A stretch of DNA of 64,000 bases from contig NZ_SWFJ01000008.1 of NCBI RefSeq assembly GCF_005144795.1, forward strand, positions 57,580 through 121,579, read 5' to 3'. This DNA is from Streptococcus mitis (GTDB lineage Bacteria; Bacillota; Bacilli; Lactobacillales; Streptococcaceae). Positions 1 to 8,466 of this stretch are shown here, one piece after another (position 1 is the first letter of the stretch; the number at the start of each line of letters is the position of its first letter). The translations under genes and the position numbers were made by a program. The notes beneath the pieces are model-generated. The model saw only the letters and a list, made by a program, of their open reading frames with translations, made no database searches and was not told the origin of the DNA.

Positions 1-11
1 AAGAAAAAATC

Positions 12-503
12 ATGTCACAACAAGAAGAAATGAAAAACCTCAGCCTACTAGGCAACAAAGAAACCAACTACATTTTCGAATATCAACCAGAAGTCCTGGA
101 ATCCTTTGACAATCGTCATGTTGAAAATGACTATTTCATCAAATTTAACTGTCCTGAATTTACCTCACTTTGCCCAATCACTGCTCAGCCAGACTTTGCG
201 ACGATTTATATTTCCTACATCCCTGACAAGCTCTGTGTTGAGTCAAAATCCCTCAAACTCTACCTCTTTAGCTACCGAAATCACGGAGATTTCCACGAAA
301 ACTGTATCAACACCATCGGGAAAGACTTGGTCAACTTGCTAGACCCTCGTTATTTAGAAGTTTGGGGAAAATTCACTCCGCGCGGTGGTATCTCAATTGA
401 CCCCTACTACAACTACGGTAAGCCAGGAACCAAGTATGAAGGTCTGGCAGAACAACGCCTCTTCCAACACGACCTCTATCCAGAGAAAATTGACAACCGT
501 TAA
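12..503 (+). CDS. queF: NADPH-dependent 7-cyano-7-deazaguanine reductase QueF
   Basis: QueF reduces preQ0 to preQ1 in the cytoplasm, a late step of queuosine synthesis for tRNA wobble positions. The 163-residue protein has the short unimodular QueF length. It carries the Cys-containing segment around [12 protein letters not shown], the [15 protein letters not shown] stretch that shapes the substrate pocket, and the [12 protein letters not shown] tail. The ATG lies 11 bases into the window, so its ribosome binding site and any upstream queC, queD or queE genes are out of view. A BOX repeat follows the stop. Family assignment is secure from motif content; operon membership is only inferred. Confidence 0.95.
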   Translation: MSQQEEMKNLSLLGNKETNYIFEYQPEVLESFDNRHVENDYFIKFNCPEFTSLCPITAQPDFATIYISYIPDKLCVESKSLKLYLFSYRNHGDFHENCINTIGKDLVNLLDPRYLEVWGKFTPRGGISIDPYYNYGKPGTKYEGLAEQRLFQHDLYPEKIDNR

Positions 504-510
504 ACTCAAA

Positions 511-710
511 CTCAATGAAAATCAAAGAGCAAACTAGGAAGCTAGCCGCAGGCTGCTCAAAGCACTGCTTTGAAGTTGTAAATAAGACTGACGAAGTCCG
601 CTCAAAACATGGTTTTGAGGTGTAGATGAAACTGACGAAGTCAGCTCAAAGCACTGCTTTGAGGTTGTAAATGAAGTTGACGTGGTCTGAAGAGATTTTC
701 AAAGAGTATC
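511..710 (+). repeat. BOX element, A-B-B-C arrangement
   Basis: The segment begins with the boxA-type start CTCAATGAAAATCAAAGAG, continues with two tandem boxB-like units (about 573-618 and 619-662, each containing the CTGACGAAGT core and a CTCAAA...TTTGAG hairpin) and ends with a boxC-like tail at AGATTTTCAAAGAGTAT. BOX elements are short interspersed repeats characteristic of S. pneumoniae and close relatives. This copy separates queF from the convergent aquaporin gene and could form long hairpins in either transcript. Boundaries are approximate. Confidence 0.9.
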
Positions 711-762
711 ATACGAAAAGCCCTGTTCCTCAAGCTGAGGAGCAAGGCTTTTTGAGTTTCAA

Positions 763-1431
763 TTATTCTTCTGTTCCAAGGAAGTTTTTCGCAACAAGGG
801 CTGCAAGAACTCCACCAGCGATTGGTGCAAGGATGAAAATCCATACTTGTTGAAGGGCTGCGCCACCTACCAAGACAGCTGGTGCCAAACTACGAGCTGG
901 GTTTACTGAAAGCCCAGTAATGTTCAATCCCACAAGAATCATAGCCATCAAGGACAAACCGATTACCAAACCAGCAATCGCACCATTACCCTTGCTTTCT
1001 GAAGTCACGGTCATAATAACCAAGACAAACAAGAAGGTTGCGATAACTTCAAACAAGAAACCGCCAAAGACAGTGACACCGTTTGCCAAGGCATTTTCAC
1101 CAAGACTAGCAGTTGGCATGCCTGAGTTAGACAAGAGGAAGAATACTGCAACTGACGCAAGGAAAGCTCCAACTACTTGTCCAAGGATGTAGTTTACAAG
1201 CTCTGAAGATGACAAACGTTTGTTTACAAACATAGCGATCGAAACAGCTGGGTTCAAATGAGCACCTGAAACAGTTCCGATTGAGTAGGCTGCAACCACG
1301 ATGGCTAAACCAAAGGCAAAGGCGATTCCAAGGTGACCAAGGCCATCAAGACCATTTCCAAAAACAACAGCTCCTGTTCCGATGAACACAAGCATGAACG
1401 TACCGATTAACTCAGCGACAAATTTTTTCAT
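763..1431 (-). CDS. Aquaporin / MIP-family channel
   Basis: This 222-residue membrane protein belongs to the major intrinsic protein family. It has six hydrophobic segments and both NPA half-helices: NPAVS near residue 60 and NPARS near residue 180. The short length and GTFMLVFIGTGAV start resemble bacterial AqpZ-type water channels rather than the longer glycerol facilitators, but which solutes pass cannot be read from sequence. It is preceded by an AAAAAAGGAG ribosome binding site and a good sigma-A promoter, and stands alone, convergent with queF across the BOX element. Confidence 0.93.
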   Translation of the reverse strand: MKKFVAELIGTFMLVFIGTGAVVFGNGLDGLGHLGIAFAFGLAIVVAAYSIGTVSGAHLNPAVSIAMFVNKRLSSSELVNYILGQVVGAFLASVAVFFLLSNSGMPTASLGENALANGVTVFGGFLFEVIATFLFVLVIMTVTSESKGNGAIAGLVIGLSLMAMILVGLNITGLSVNPARSLAPAVLVGGAALQQVWIFILAPIAGGVLAALVAKNFLGTEE

Positions 1432-1463
1432 TTTCTTTCTCCTTTTTTCAAAAACTAGATACT

Positions 1464-1492
1464 AGTCTATCAAAAGAAGGAAAGGGTTTCAA
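1464..1492 (-). promoter_or_regulatory. Sigma-A promoter for the aquaporin gene
   Basis: On the minus strand a -35 TTGAAA (1487-1492) and a -10 TAGACT (1464-1469) are separated by 17 bases, about 35 bases upstream of the aquaporin ATG. Confidence 0.6.
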
Positions 1493-1546
1493 GAAAATTG
1501 ATTGAAAATTTTCAGGATAAAATCCTATAAAAACGGTAGTGTTTAT

Positions 1547-1618
1547 TTGAAACATTTTTTCTAAAGGTATATACTATTAACATAGTTCAAATAGGTTATT
1601 TAATCCCTCATTTGAACT
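1547..1618 (+). promoter_or_regulatory. butA promoter and leader inverted repeat
   Basis: The -35 TTGAAA (1547-1552) and -10 TATACT (1570-1575) are 17 bases apart. Just downstream, in the presumed untranslated leader, AGTTCAAAT (1584-1592) and ATTTGAACT (1610-1618) form a perfect 9-bp inverted repeat around a 17-base spacer. It could be an operator or an RNA hairpin; no regulator is encoded next to it. Confidence 0.55.
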
Positions 1619-1685
1619 AATTTTACAACTTTGCTGTTCTTTTATGAACGTTTGAATGGTATCGTGGATACCAAGGAGGAATCAT

Positions 1686-2450
1686 ATGTCTAAAGTTGCT
1701 ATTGTCACAGGTGCAGGTCAAGGAATCGGTTTTGCAATCGCAAAACGATTGGTTCAAGATGGCTTTAAGGTAGGAGTCTTAGACTACAATCCCGAAACAG
1801 CTGAAAAAGCTGTTGCTGAATTATCAGCTGAAAATGCCCTTGCTGTCGTGGCCGATGTTTCGAAACAGGCCGAAGTTGCACAAGCATTTCAAAAAGTTGT
1901 TGACCATTTTGGTGATTTGAATGTTGTCGTAAATAACGCTGGTGTTGCTCCAACTACTCCTCTTGATACAATTACTGAGGAACAATTTACACGCACTTTC
2001 GGTATCAACGTTGGTGGTGTCATTTGGGGTTCACAAGCTGCACAAGCACAATTTAAAGCACTTGGCCACGGAGGTAAAATTATCAACGCAACCTCTCAAG
2101 CTGGTGTAGTCGGTAACCCAAATCTAACTGTTTACGGTGGAACCAAATTTGCTGTTCGCGGAATCACGCAAACATTAGCACGTGATTTAGCAGACTCAGG
2201 CATCACCGTTAACGCCTACGCACCAGGTATTGTGAAAACACCAATGATGTACGATATCGCTCATGAAGTTGGTAAAAATGCAGGAAAAGATGACGAATGG
2301 GGTATGCAGACATTTGCAAAAGATATTACTCTAAAACGTCTATCTGAACCAGAAGATGTGGCTGCAGCCGTCAGCTTCCTTGCAGGACCAGATTCAAACT
2401 ACATTACAGGACAAACCATTATCGTTGATGGTGGTATGCAATTCCATTAA
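1686..2450 (+). CDS. butA: Diacetyl reductase [(S)-acetoin forming], SDR family
   Basis: A 254-residue short-chain dehydrogenase/reductase that interconverts diacetyl, acetoin and 2,3-butanediol with NAD(H) in the cytoplasm. Visible motifs are the Rossmann glycine motif TGAGQGIG near residue 9, NNAG near residue 85, the catalytic Ser/Tyr/Lys set in ATSQAG and YGGTKFA, and the PGIVKTPM loop. I placed the start at the ATG at 1686 because AAGGAGGA lies just upstream (1673-1680); an earlier in-frame start would put that site inside the gene. It is monocistronic with its own promoter and terminator. Substrate preference within the butanediol dehydrogenase group is from family resemblance. Confidence 0.9.
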   Translation: MSKVAIVTGAGQGIGFAIAKRLVQDGFKVGVLDYNPETAEKAVAELSAENALAVVADVSKQAEVAQAFQKVVDHFGDLNVVVNNAGVAPTTPLDTITEEQFTRTFGINVGGVIWGSQAAQAQFKALGHGGKIINATSQAGVVGNPNLTVYGGTKFAVRGITQTLARDLADSGITVNAYAPGIVKTPMMYDIAHEVGKNAGKDDEWGMQTFAKDITLKRLSEPEDVAAAVSFLAGPDSNYITGQTIIVDGGMQFH

Positions 2451-2458
2451 GATACACA

Positions 2459-2490
2459 AAAAGAGGTTGGAAAATGATTCAACCTCTTTT
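2459..2490 (+). terminator. Intrinsic terminator after butA
   Basis: AAAGAGGTTG (2460-2469) pairs with CAACCTCTTT (2480-2489), giving a 10-bp stem ending in a T run. Confidence 0.85.
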
Positions 2491-2552
2491 ATTAGTTTTC
2501 ATTATAGGAGGATACAATAGAAACTCTTTCAATAAGTAATATTAGCTAATCT

Positions 2553-3343
2553 CTAATATTGAAAAGACTGGATAGCTTCTTTCAAGTCATCTTGTAAACT
2601 ATTTCTCTGGTCGAGTTGTACATAGACTTCTAAGAGACAGGATCTGAAATTGGAAAATTTATAAAAATCTTCCGTCTCTTCTATCGGGAAATCAGTGACT
2701 TTATCCAAGAGGCTAGTGTCGCTTGCTCCACCTTGCCTTGCAAAATAGGTTCGTAAAGCACTCTGGCTAAGCGCCATTCCTCATCATCTATAAATCGAAT
2801 CGAAATTCTTTTAAACAGTTGACCAAGGATCTCAAACACCTCATAAATTCGACTTGCAGAAAAGTCTGGATGACAAACGACTTCAGTCAAGAGATCCGCT
2901 CCATGCGCAAAAGCATGTACCCAACCATACTGGCTTGAAAAACCAGTCGTATCCTCTTCTTTTTCAAGGTAGTGCAAACCTTGATCGAGCATCGTATTTC
3001 TGATATCAGTTTTAAGCACTTGATAATAAATAGAGTGTTGGTTGCCATCGGCAGATAAGAGATTGGCATAAATAAGTGCCCTAAAAGAACGTTCAAGGGT
3101 TGACAGGCCTACCTTATCAATCTCTTTATCTAGTCCACCATCAGAAACAATCATAGCAGATATAAATTGAAATTCCTCCTTTGTAAATAACTCTTCCTGA
3201 ATCCCTCTAGCAAAGCTTGTAAAAACAAGGTCATCGCGAATTTCTGGAGAAGGATCTCCCAAATGATCAAGCAACCACTGGATTTCCTCCTGATGATAAC
3301 TTGGTTTTTCTTCTGCTATTTTTCTAAGTAACTCTTGATACAT
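2553..3343 (-). pseudogene. DUF2785-type protein, frameshifted near its 3' end
   Basis: Translation from the ATG at 3343 gives an alpha-helical protein of the DUF2785 kind (RSFRALIYANLLSADGNQ region) of unknown function. Its frame stops at 2681, but the next frame continues without a break from about 2697 to the stop at 2553 with a natural C-terminus containing FRSCLLEVYVQLDQRNSL. Joining the frames needs one extra base near 2694-2697, so a single-base deletion is the simplest reading. The gene starts 11 bases after the HxlR stop and is probably co-transcribed with it. Unless the shift is a sequencing error, the last roughly 47 residues are lost. Confidence 0.75.
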
Positions 3344-3354
3344 GGTCAATACCT

Positions 3355-3687
3355 TTACATTTCTAGCAACTTGATATAATCCAGACCCCATTTCTCGACA
3401 GCATCTAAAACAACTCTGAATTCCTGCCCCATTTCGGTTAAGCTGTACTCAACTCGTGGTGGAACTTCGGCATAGACCTTTCGTTGAACAATCTTATCCT
3501 TTTCTAATTGACGGAGATGACGGGTCAAAATAGTTTGAGTAATCCCAGGCAATAATCTCTGCAATTCTTTAAATCGTTTGGTACCCGTACTCAACTGATA
3601 AATGATTACCAGTGCCCATTTCCCCGTTAAAACCCTCTGCGTTGTCGCAAATGGACAAATACCATACTCACTCACTTTATTTGTCAT
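3355..3687 (-). CDS. HxlR-family transcriptional regulator
   Basis: A 110-residue winged-helix protein of the HxlR type. The N-terminal Cys in CPFATT, the GKWALVIIYQL helix, the recognition region PGITQTILTRHLRQLE and the wing EVPPRVEYSLTEMG are all present. Many HxlR proteins respond to electrophiles through the conserved Cys, but no ligand is known here. It is transcribed away from an NTF2-like gene, and the shared intergenic region holds a strong palindrome, so it probably controls both that gene and its own operon with the DUF2785 gene. Confidence 0.9.
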   Translation of the reverse strand: MTNKVSEYGICPFATTQRVLTGKWALVIIYQLSTGTKRFKELQRLLPGITQTILTRHLRQLEKDKIVQRKVYAEVPPRVEYSLTEMGQEFRVVLDAVEKWGLDYIKLLEM

Positions 3688-3727
3688 AAAATATCTTCTT
3701 TCTATTTTTTAAAAAAAATTTATCTTT

Positions 3728-3759
3728 TAGTATCAATAATAGTACCACTTTTGATACTA
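3728..3759. promoter_or_regulatory. Candidate HxlR operator
   Basis: TAGTATCA (3728-3735) and TGATACTA (3752-3759) form a perfect 8-bp inverted repeat with a 16-base spacer, so the half-site centres are 24 bases apart, a spacing that suits a dimer contacting one DNA face. It lies between the HxlR start and the -35 of the divergent gene. Confidence 0.55.
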
Positions 3760-3779
3760 GCTATCGAAAAAGTGTCTAC

Positions 3780-3807
3780 TTGTTTTTTTGTTTGTAACTG
3801 TTACAAT
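3780..3807 (+). promoter_or_regulatory. Promoter of the NTF2-like gene
   Basis: A -35-like TTGTTT (3780-3785) and a -10 TACAAT (3802-3807) are 16 bases apart. The 11-bp palindrome GTAACTGTTAC (3794-3804) lies in the spacer and overlaps the -10, a possible second operator. Confidence 0.5.
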
Positions 3808-3837
3808 TATATCATAAAAAAGAAATGGAGAATATAT

Positions 3838-4227
3838 ATGTCAACAAACTTAGAAATTTTCAATGCTTATAACCAAGCTTTAATTGCTGGTGACTTTCCT
3901 GGTGTCTTTGAAACGATGGCAGACGATATTGTCTGGCATCAACCTGGTACTCATAGTATATCTGGTACAGTAGTTGGTAAGGACCAACTAGGACCTCACC
4001 TAGCTACATTTGCTGAGAAAACTAATGGAACTTTTAAGGTGGTAACAAATTGGGTTTCTGACAATAAGGATTTAATCGCAGCCAATGTTACTTTTCTTGG
4101 AACACGGGCTGATGGTACTGAACTCAATATGAACGGGATTGACCTCTTCCGCATTGAAGACGGAAAAATCAAAGAAGTTTGGCTCTTCTCTTCAGATCAA
4201 GCTGAAGAAGATAGCTTTTGGGGATAA
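3838..4227 (+). CDS. SnoaL/NTF2-like protein
   Basis: A 129-residue protein with the alpha+beta cone fold pattern of the NTF2/SnoaL superfamily: an N-terminal helix pair (FNAYNQALIAGDFPGVFETM), then DDIVWHQPGTH, and a C-terminal sheet with DLFRIEDGKIKEVW. Members include small isomerases, hydrolases and uncharacterised stress proteins, so no substrate can be named. I chose the ATG at 3838, which follows AAATGGAG, over the longer in-frame start at 3751, which would run through the promoter. It is divergent from the HxlR regulator, the likely controller. A decayed NTF2-like gene also occurs at 57.6 kb. Confidence 0.8.
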   Translation: MSTNLEIFNAYNQALIAGDFPGVFETMADDIVWHQPGTHSISGTVVGKDQLGPHLATFAEKTNGTFKVVTNWVSDNKDLIAANVTFLGTRADGTELNMNGIDLFRIEDGKIKEVWLFSSDQAEEDSFWG

Positions 4228-4229
4228 TT

Positions 4230-4393
4230 TAAGAGACCAGGACAAAAAATTTTGATTTTGGGAATTCTTTATTATAAATTTTTTAAAGCAATAGACTAGA
4301 TAAAAAAGCGAACAAGACCGAATTTTGAGTATCAGATAACTCGTTTTGTTCGTTTTTTATATTTAAGGTTAAACTTTTGTCCCAGACTCTTTT
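4230..4393. terminator. Long inverted repeat with inner bidirectional terminator
   Basis: The outer arms, AAGAGACCAGGACAAAA at the left and TTTTGTCCCAGACTCTT at the right, are complementary at 14 of 17 positions. Inside them, AAAAAGCGAACAA (from about 4302) pairs with TTGTTCGTTTTTT (to about 4360), a good terminator stem. The structure sits between convergent genes (NTF2-like and pepF). Confidence 0.7.
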
Positions 4394-4396
4394 AAT

Positions 4397-6193
4397 TTAC
4401 TCTCCCAACTGGGCACTGTAGGCGATAATCTGATCAACTGTGTCAGACAAGAATTGGATGGTATCACGAAGTGGTTTATCTGTAGAGATATCTGCTCCGA
4501 TAATCATAGCTGACTCAAGCGGTGTCTTGCTACCACCTGATTTGAGGAGATTGAGCCAGTCTTCAGCTCCAGTTTCTGAATGTTTCAGATGGAGGTAACC
4601 TGCAGTCGAGATGACTAGTCCTGCTGAGTAGGTGTAACTATACAAGCCCATGTAGTAGTGAGCTTGGCGCATCCAAGTCAGAGCTGCATCATCGTCAATT
4701 TCAATAGCATCTCCCCAGAATTCGGTCAAAACTTCCTTCATAATGCTGTTGAGTTTGCTTGCTCCGAAAGTTTCTCCTTCTTCAATCAATGTATACACCT
4801 TACGCTGGAAGGCTGCTTCCAAAAGGTGAGTGATAAAGTTATGGAAGTAGGTGTCTGTCAAGCGGTGAGCAAGGGCGAAACGTTTTTGACGAGGGTCATC
4901 AGACTGGTGCTCTAAGTAGTCACTGAGGAGCAATTCATTGAAAGTTGACGGTGCTTCAACATAGTAGGTCGACATGTGGGCATTAAAGTAGCTTTGATGA
5001 TTATCTGAAAAGATGAATTGACCAGAATGCCCGATTTCATGAATCAAGGTATAGACATCACTCAAACGACCTGTCCAGCTCATAAGGACATATGGATGCA
5101 CGCGATATGGGTCCGCTGCATAGCCACCAGAATCCTTGCCACTATTGGCAGCAAAGTCCACCCAGCGCTCTTCTTGATAGCGAGCAACTTCCTGACAATA
5201 TTCTTGCCCCAAAGGTGCGACTGACTTCATGACCAAATCGTAGGCGTCGTCAATAGTCACTTCAGGATTCAGGGCGCTATCCAAGTCCAATTTCCAGTCT
5301 GCAAAGGCCATCTTTTCAAGACCATTAACCTTGGCAACGTGTTTGAGATATCTCTGAGCAACTGGCGCAAAATCCTTCATGATGAGGTCAATCTGACGGT
5401 CAAACATGACACGGTCCACTTCTTGTTCAGCCAGAAGATAATCAAAGACTGAGTCGTAACCCTTCATATCTGCCAGTAGTTTTTCAGACTTGACTTGGGC
5501 TAGATAGGCTGCTGCAGCAGTATTTTGGTGCTTACGAAGTCCCTCTGAGAAAGAACGGAAAGATTTCTCACGAACCTCAGCATCCTCATGATTTTGGTAG
5601 AAATTCTCATAGGTCACAAAACTGTTTTTGTAGGTCTTTCCATGGGCTTCAAAGTCAGCCATTTCGAAATCCCCAGCTCGCATCTTAGTGTAAATATCCT
5701 GCGGACTGTAGAAAACTTCACCAAGATTGGTCAAGGCCTTCTCCACATCAGCCCCTAGATAGTGGGCTTTTTTGATTTTGGCCTGACGAATGACCGCCGT
5801 CAAATGAGGTAATTCACCCAAACGGTCCAAGACTTTCTCATCAGCTTCCACCAAAGCATCGTCAAAAAAGGTCAAGGCTACACTGGCATCTGTTTCAAAT
5901 TCCATACCAGCTTGGGCAATATTAGCAAATTCGTCATTGCTATAGTCTGTCGTCTGAGGCATAAATCCATAGTTACCAATATGGCTCATCTGAATGTAGA
6001 TTTGTTCCAATTCCGCAAAGGCCTTTTCAAAATCCTCAAAAGTATGAAGATTGCCCTTATAGTCACGGCTAAACTGGTTGATGTCTTCACAAGCCTTCTC
6101 GATTGCACGCAAGAAATCCTCACGGTCTTGGTATAGGGCTGTTAAATCCCAAAGTTCCTTCTCTGGAAATTCTGAACGGTGTTTTTGTTCCAT
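4397..6193 (-). CDS. pepF: Oligoendopeptidase F (M3 family)
   Basis: A 598-residue cytoplasmic zinc metallopeptidase that trims short peptides after import. The M3 zinc motif appears as HEIGHSGQF around residue 387, and the downstream zinc ligand region is YYVEAPSTFNELLLSDYLE. The N-terminal third has the helical M3B oligoendopeptidase pattern, and the length matches PepF/PepB enzymes. The start at 6193 is preceded by GAGAGGAAGAAA. The rsmE stop lies 10 bases upstream, so pepF may be transcribed from the prmA-rsmE unit. Confidence 0.95.
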   Translation of the reverse strand: MEQKHRSEFPEKELWDLTALYQDREDFLRAIEKACEDINQFSRDYKGNLHTFEDFEKAFAELEQIYIQMSHIGNYGFMPQTTDYSNDEFANIAQAGMEFETDASVALTFFDDALVEADEKVLDRLGELPHLTAVIRQAKIKKAHYLGADVEKALTNLGEVFYSPQDIYTKMRAGDFEMADFEAHGKTYKNSFVTYENFYQNHEDAEVREKSFRSFSEGLRKHQNTAAAAYLAQVKSEKLLADMKGYDSVFDYLLAEQEVDRVMFDRQIDLIMKDFAPVAQRYLKHVAKVNGLEKMAFADWKLDLDSALNPEVTIDDAYDLVMKSVAPLGQEYCQEVARYQEERWVDFAANSGKDSGGYAADPYRVHPYVLMSWTGRLSDVYTLIHEIGHSGQFIFSDNHQSYFNAHMSTYYVEAPSTFNELLLSDYLEHQSDDPRQKRFALAHRLTDTYFHNFITHLLEAAFQRKVYTLIEEGETFGASKLNSIMKEVLTEFWGDAIEIDDDAALTWMRQAHYYMGLYSYTYSAGLVISTAGYLHLKHSETGAEDWLNLLKSGGSKTPLESAMIIGADISTDKPLRDTIQFLSDTVDQIIAYSAQLGE

Positions 6194-6203
6194 TTTCTTC
6201 CTC

Positions 6204-6947
6204 TCATTTCTCTAATTCTAATAAAACACTAAGGGCTGATAAGGCGTAAAGCGGTGCTGTTTCTGCTCGCAAAATGCGAGGACCAAGTCCTGCCAAAACG
6301 GCTCCTTTAGCTTCAAAACTTTCGATTTCTGCAGGTGACAGACCGCCTTCTGGACCAAAGATAAAGAGCAATTTGTCTCCTTTCTCGAGTCCAGTAACTG
6401 CTTGTAAAAGCGCAGCCGCTTCTCCTTCTTTGGCCGACTCTTCATATGCCACTACGATAGAGTCAAACTGGTCTAGTTGGGCTAGAAAATCTGCTTTCTT
6501 CTCAAAAAGCTGGATACTTGGAACAATATTACGCTTGCTTTGTTCTGCCGCTCCAAGGGCAATTTTTTCTAGTTTTTCGACCTTTTTACCCAACTTCTTA
6601 CCATCCCACTTGGCTACTGACCAATCGGCAGGAAAAGCCCAAATCTGGCTGGCACCTAGTTCCGTCACCTTTTGAGTGATAAACTCCAACTTATCTCCCT
6701 TGGGAAAACCAGATGCAATGGTCACTTGAACGGGCAGTTCCACATTGTCATCTAGTTCTTCTACCAATTCAAACTGACGAGCTTCCACATCCAGCACGCG
6801 CGCCAAGCGCTTAATTCCATCATCAAAGATCAAAGTAACCTCATCATCTTCTTTCAAGCGCATAACCTGAAACATATGCTTGCTGGTTTCCTTGTCCTCG
6901 ATGGTGACAGGAGAGACTGCATTCCCCTTGACAAAATACTGTTGCAT
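6204..6947 (-). CDS. rsmE: 16S rRNA (uracil(1498)-N(3))-methyltransferase RsmE
   Basis: RsmE methylates N3 of U1498 in 16S rRNA. The 247-residue protein has the N-terminal PUA-like RNA-binding domain (MQQYFVKGNAV, HMFQVMRLKEDD) and a C-terminal SPOUT knot domain with FIFGPEGGLSPAEIESF and LGPRILRAETAPLYAL. I chose the ATG at 6947: GGAGG sits 6-10 bases upstream, whereas the in-frame TTG at 6959 would place that site within the coding sequence. The prmA stop is one base upstream, so the two RNA/ribosomal protein modification genes are translationally coupled. Confidence 0.95.
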   Translation of the reverse strand: MQQYFVKGNAVSPVTIEDKETSKHMFQVMRLKEDDEVTLIFDDGIKRLARVLDVEARQFELVEELDDNVELPVQVTIASGFPKGDKLEFITQKVTELGASQIWAFPADWSVAKWDGKKLGKKVEKLEKIALGAAEQSKRNIVPSIQLFEKKADFLAQLDQFDSIVVAYEESAKEGEAAALLQAVTGLEKGDKLLFIFGPEGGLSPAEIESFEAKGAVLAGLGPRILRAETAPLYALSALSVLLELEK

Positions 6948-6948
6948 G

Positions 6949-7899
6949 CTAGCCTCCAATCACACCGGAAATATCCTTGGTTTTCTTGAAAACACAGGCA
7001 TTCCATTCCCCTTGAACCATGTGAGTTTCGAGGAAAAATCCAGCTGACTCAGCCGACTCGCGCACCATATCCCACTTGTCCTTGATAATGCCACTCATGA
7101 TGAGGTAGCCTTCATCCTTGACCAAGCGGTAAGCATCATCCGTCAAATGAATAAGGATATCCGCCAAGATATTAGCCACAATCACATCTGCCTCAATCTC
7201 AACTCCCTTAAGCAAGTCTCCTGCTGCTACATGAATGTTTTCCATACCAAGGTTGAGCTCAATATTTTCCTGAGCAACACGAACTGCCACATCATCCAGG
7301 TCGTAGGCAAAGATTTCCTTGGCACCAAGTAGCGAGCTGGCAATAGAGAGAACCCCTGAACCAGTACCCACATCTAGCACTGTTTCCCCACCACGAAGAA
7401 CCTGCTCCAAGGCAAAGAGGCTCATCTTAGTGGTTGGATGGGTCCCCGTACCAAAAGCCATACCTGGATCCAGCTTGATAATCTTTTCCCCAGCAGTCGC
7501 CTCATAGTCCGTCCAAGACGGCACGATGGTCAAATCATGAGTGATACGAGCTGGTTCATAGTATTTCTTCCAGTTGTCTGCCCAGTCTTCCTCAGCCAAG
7601 GCAGTCGTACCCATCTTGACCTCTCCCAAGTCCATAAAATCAGTTAGTTCCGCGAGACGGGCCTGCAAGTCTGCCTCAACCGTTGCTACATCAACCGTAT
7701 CAGGGTAGTAGGCTGTCACTACGATTTCTTCTTGCTGCTCAACCTCTGGGAAAATCTCGCCGAAGCGGTCAACATTTCCCACATAGTCCATACTATCTTC
7801 GATCGCAACACCTTGCGCTCCTAGCTCAATCAAGAGATTGGAAACCAACTCCTCTCCCTCACGCTTGACTGTAACTTTTAACTCTTGCCATGTTTCCAT
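6949..7899 (-). CDS. prmA: Ribosomal protein L11 methyltransferase PrmA
   Basis: PrmA trimethylates ribosomal protein L11 using S-adenosylmethionine. The 316-residue protein has the N-terminal substrate domain and a class I methyltransferase domain with [15 protein letters not shown], the SAM motif [13 protein letters not shown] and the NILADIL motif. The ATG at 7899 (METWQEL) gives the usual family length; the in-frame start at 7926 only adds nine residues. It forms a tight pair with rsmE downstream. Confidence 0.95.
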   Translation of the reverse strand: METWQELKVTVKREGEELVSNLLIELGAQGVAIEDSMDYVGNVDRFGEIFPEVEQQEEIVVTAYYPDTVDVATVEADLQARLAELTDFMDLGEVKMGTTALAEEDWADNWKKYYEPARITHDLTIVPSWTDYEATAGEKIIKLDPGMAFGTGTHPTTKMSLFALEQVLRGGETVLDVGTGSGVLSIASSLLGAKEIFAYDLDDVAVRVAQENIELNLGMENIHVAAGDLLKGVEIEADVIVANILADILIHLTDDAYRLVKDEGYLIMSGIIKDKWDMVRESAESAGFFLETHMVQGEWNACVFKKTKDISGVIGG

Positions 7900-7939
7900 C
7901 ATTAAGATACCAAGCCCGTCAAACACAAAGCCAAAATAG

Positions 7940-8030
7940 GAAACTCTCTGAAGACGTTTGTGTCTAAGAGAAGTTTATCTTTTTGGCACCGTGTTTAGGG
8001 CGGGTTCAGTTTAGAAATTTAACTGAACCA
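7940..8030. terminator. Two hairpins between nudix gene and prmA
   Basis: AAACTCTCT...AGAGAAGTTT (7940-7976) and GGTTCAGTT...AACTGAACC (8004-8030) form two stems in the 130-base gap. The second immediately follows the nudix gene on its strand but lacks a strong T run, so it is a possible rather than certain terminator. Confidence 0.4.
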
Positions 8031-8036
8031 TCCTTT

Positions 8037-8465
8037 CTAATCACTTACTTTTAAATAATCTTTTAATCTCTCTTGCAACTGAGGTACAACTTGACTGGAA
8101 CTAAGAAACTCCTCAACATTCATCAGCTGATAATCCTGTCCCTCATCTCCAAAGGTAATATTGTCAAATTGTTCTTGTCTTAGCTGACCAACCATAAAGA
8201 CCGATTGCTTGCCTTCAAAGATTACGCTAGGATAAATTTTGCCCCAAAGCAAACAATCTTCATTTAAATGAATTCCCAGTTCTTCATAAACTTCACGCGC
8301 TGCGCATTCAAAGGGACTTTCATCCCCTTCACGGCCACCACCTGGCAACTCCCACATGTTGGGACAAGGGATATCGTCCTTGTCATCACGTAAGATAGTC
8401 AAGATCTTATCCCCACAAATCAAGGCAATCTTGCAACCTTGGAAATCAGAAATTTCTATTTCCAT
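8037..8465 (-). CDS. NUDIX hydrolase
   Basis: A 142-residue pyrophosphohydrolase acting on nucleoside diphosphates linked to another moiety; the actual substrate is unknown. The NUDIX box is complete: it begins GGREGDESPFECAA and ends REVYEELGI, fitting the Gx5Ex7REUxEExGU pattern. It is preceded by WELPGG. Its ATG lies one base from the stop of the upstream peptidase gene at 8467, so the two are translated together, in a three-gene run with the DUF3013 gene. Confidence 0.92.
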   Translation of the reverse strand: MEIEISDFQGCKIALICGDKILTILRDDKDDIPCPNMWELPGGGREGDESPFECAAREVYEELGIHLNEDCLLWGKIYPSVIFEGKQSVFMVGQLRQEQFDNITFGDEGQDYQLMNVEEFLSSSQVVPQLQERLKDYLKVSD

Positions 8466-8466
8466 A

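Noticed and set aside
511..710. Possible CRISPR array because of repeated units
   Set aside because: Units are contiguous boxB repeats without spacers and no cas genes are present.
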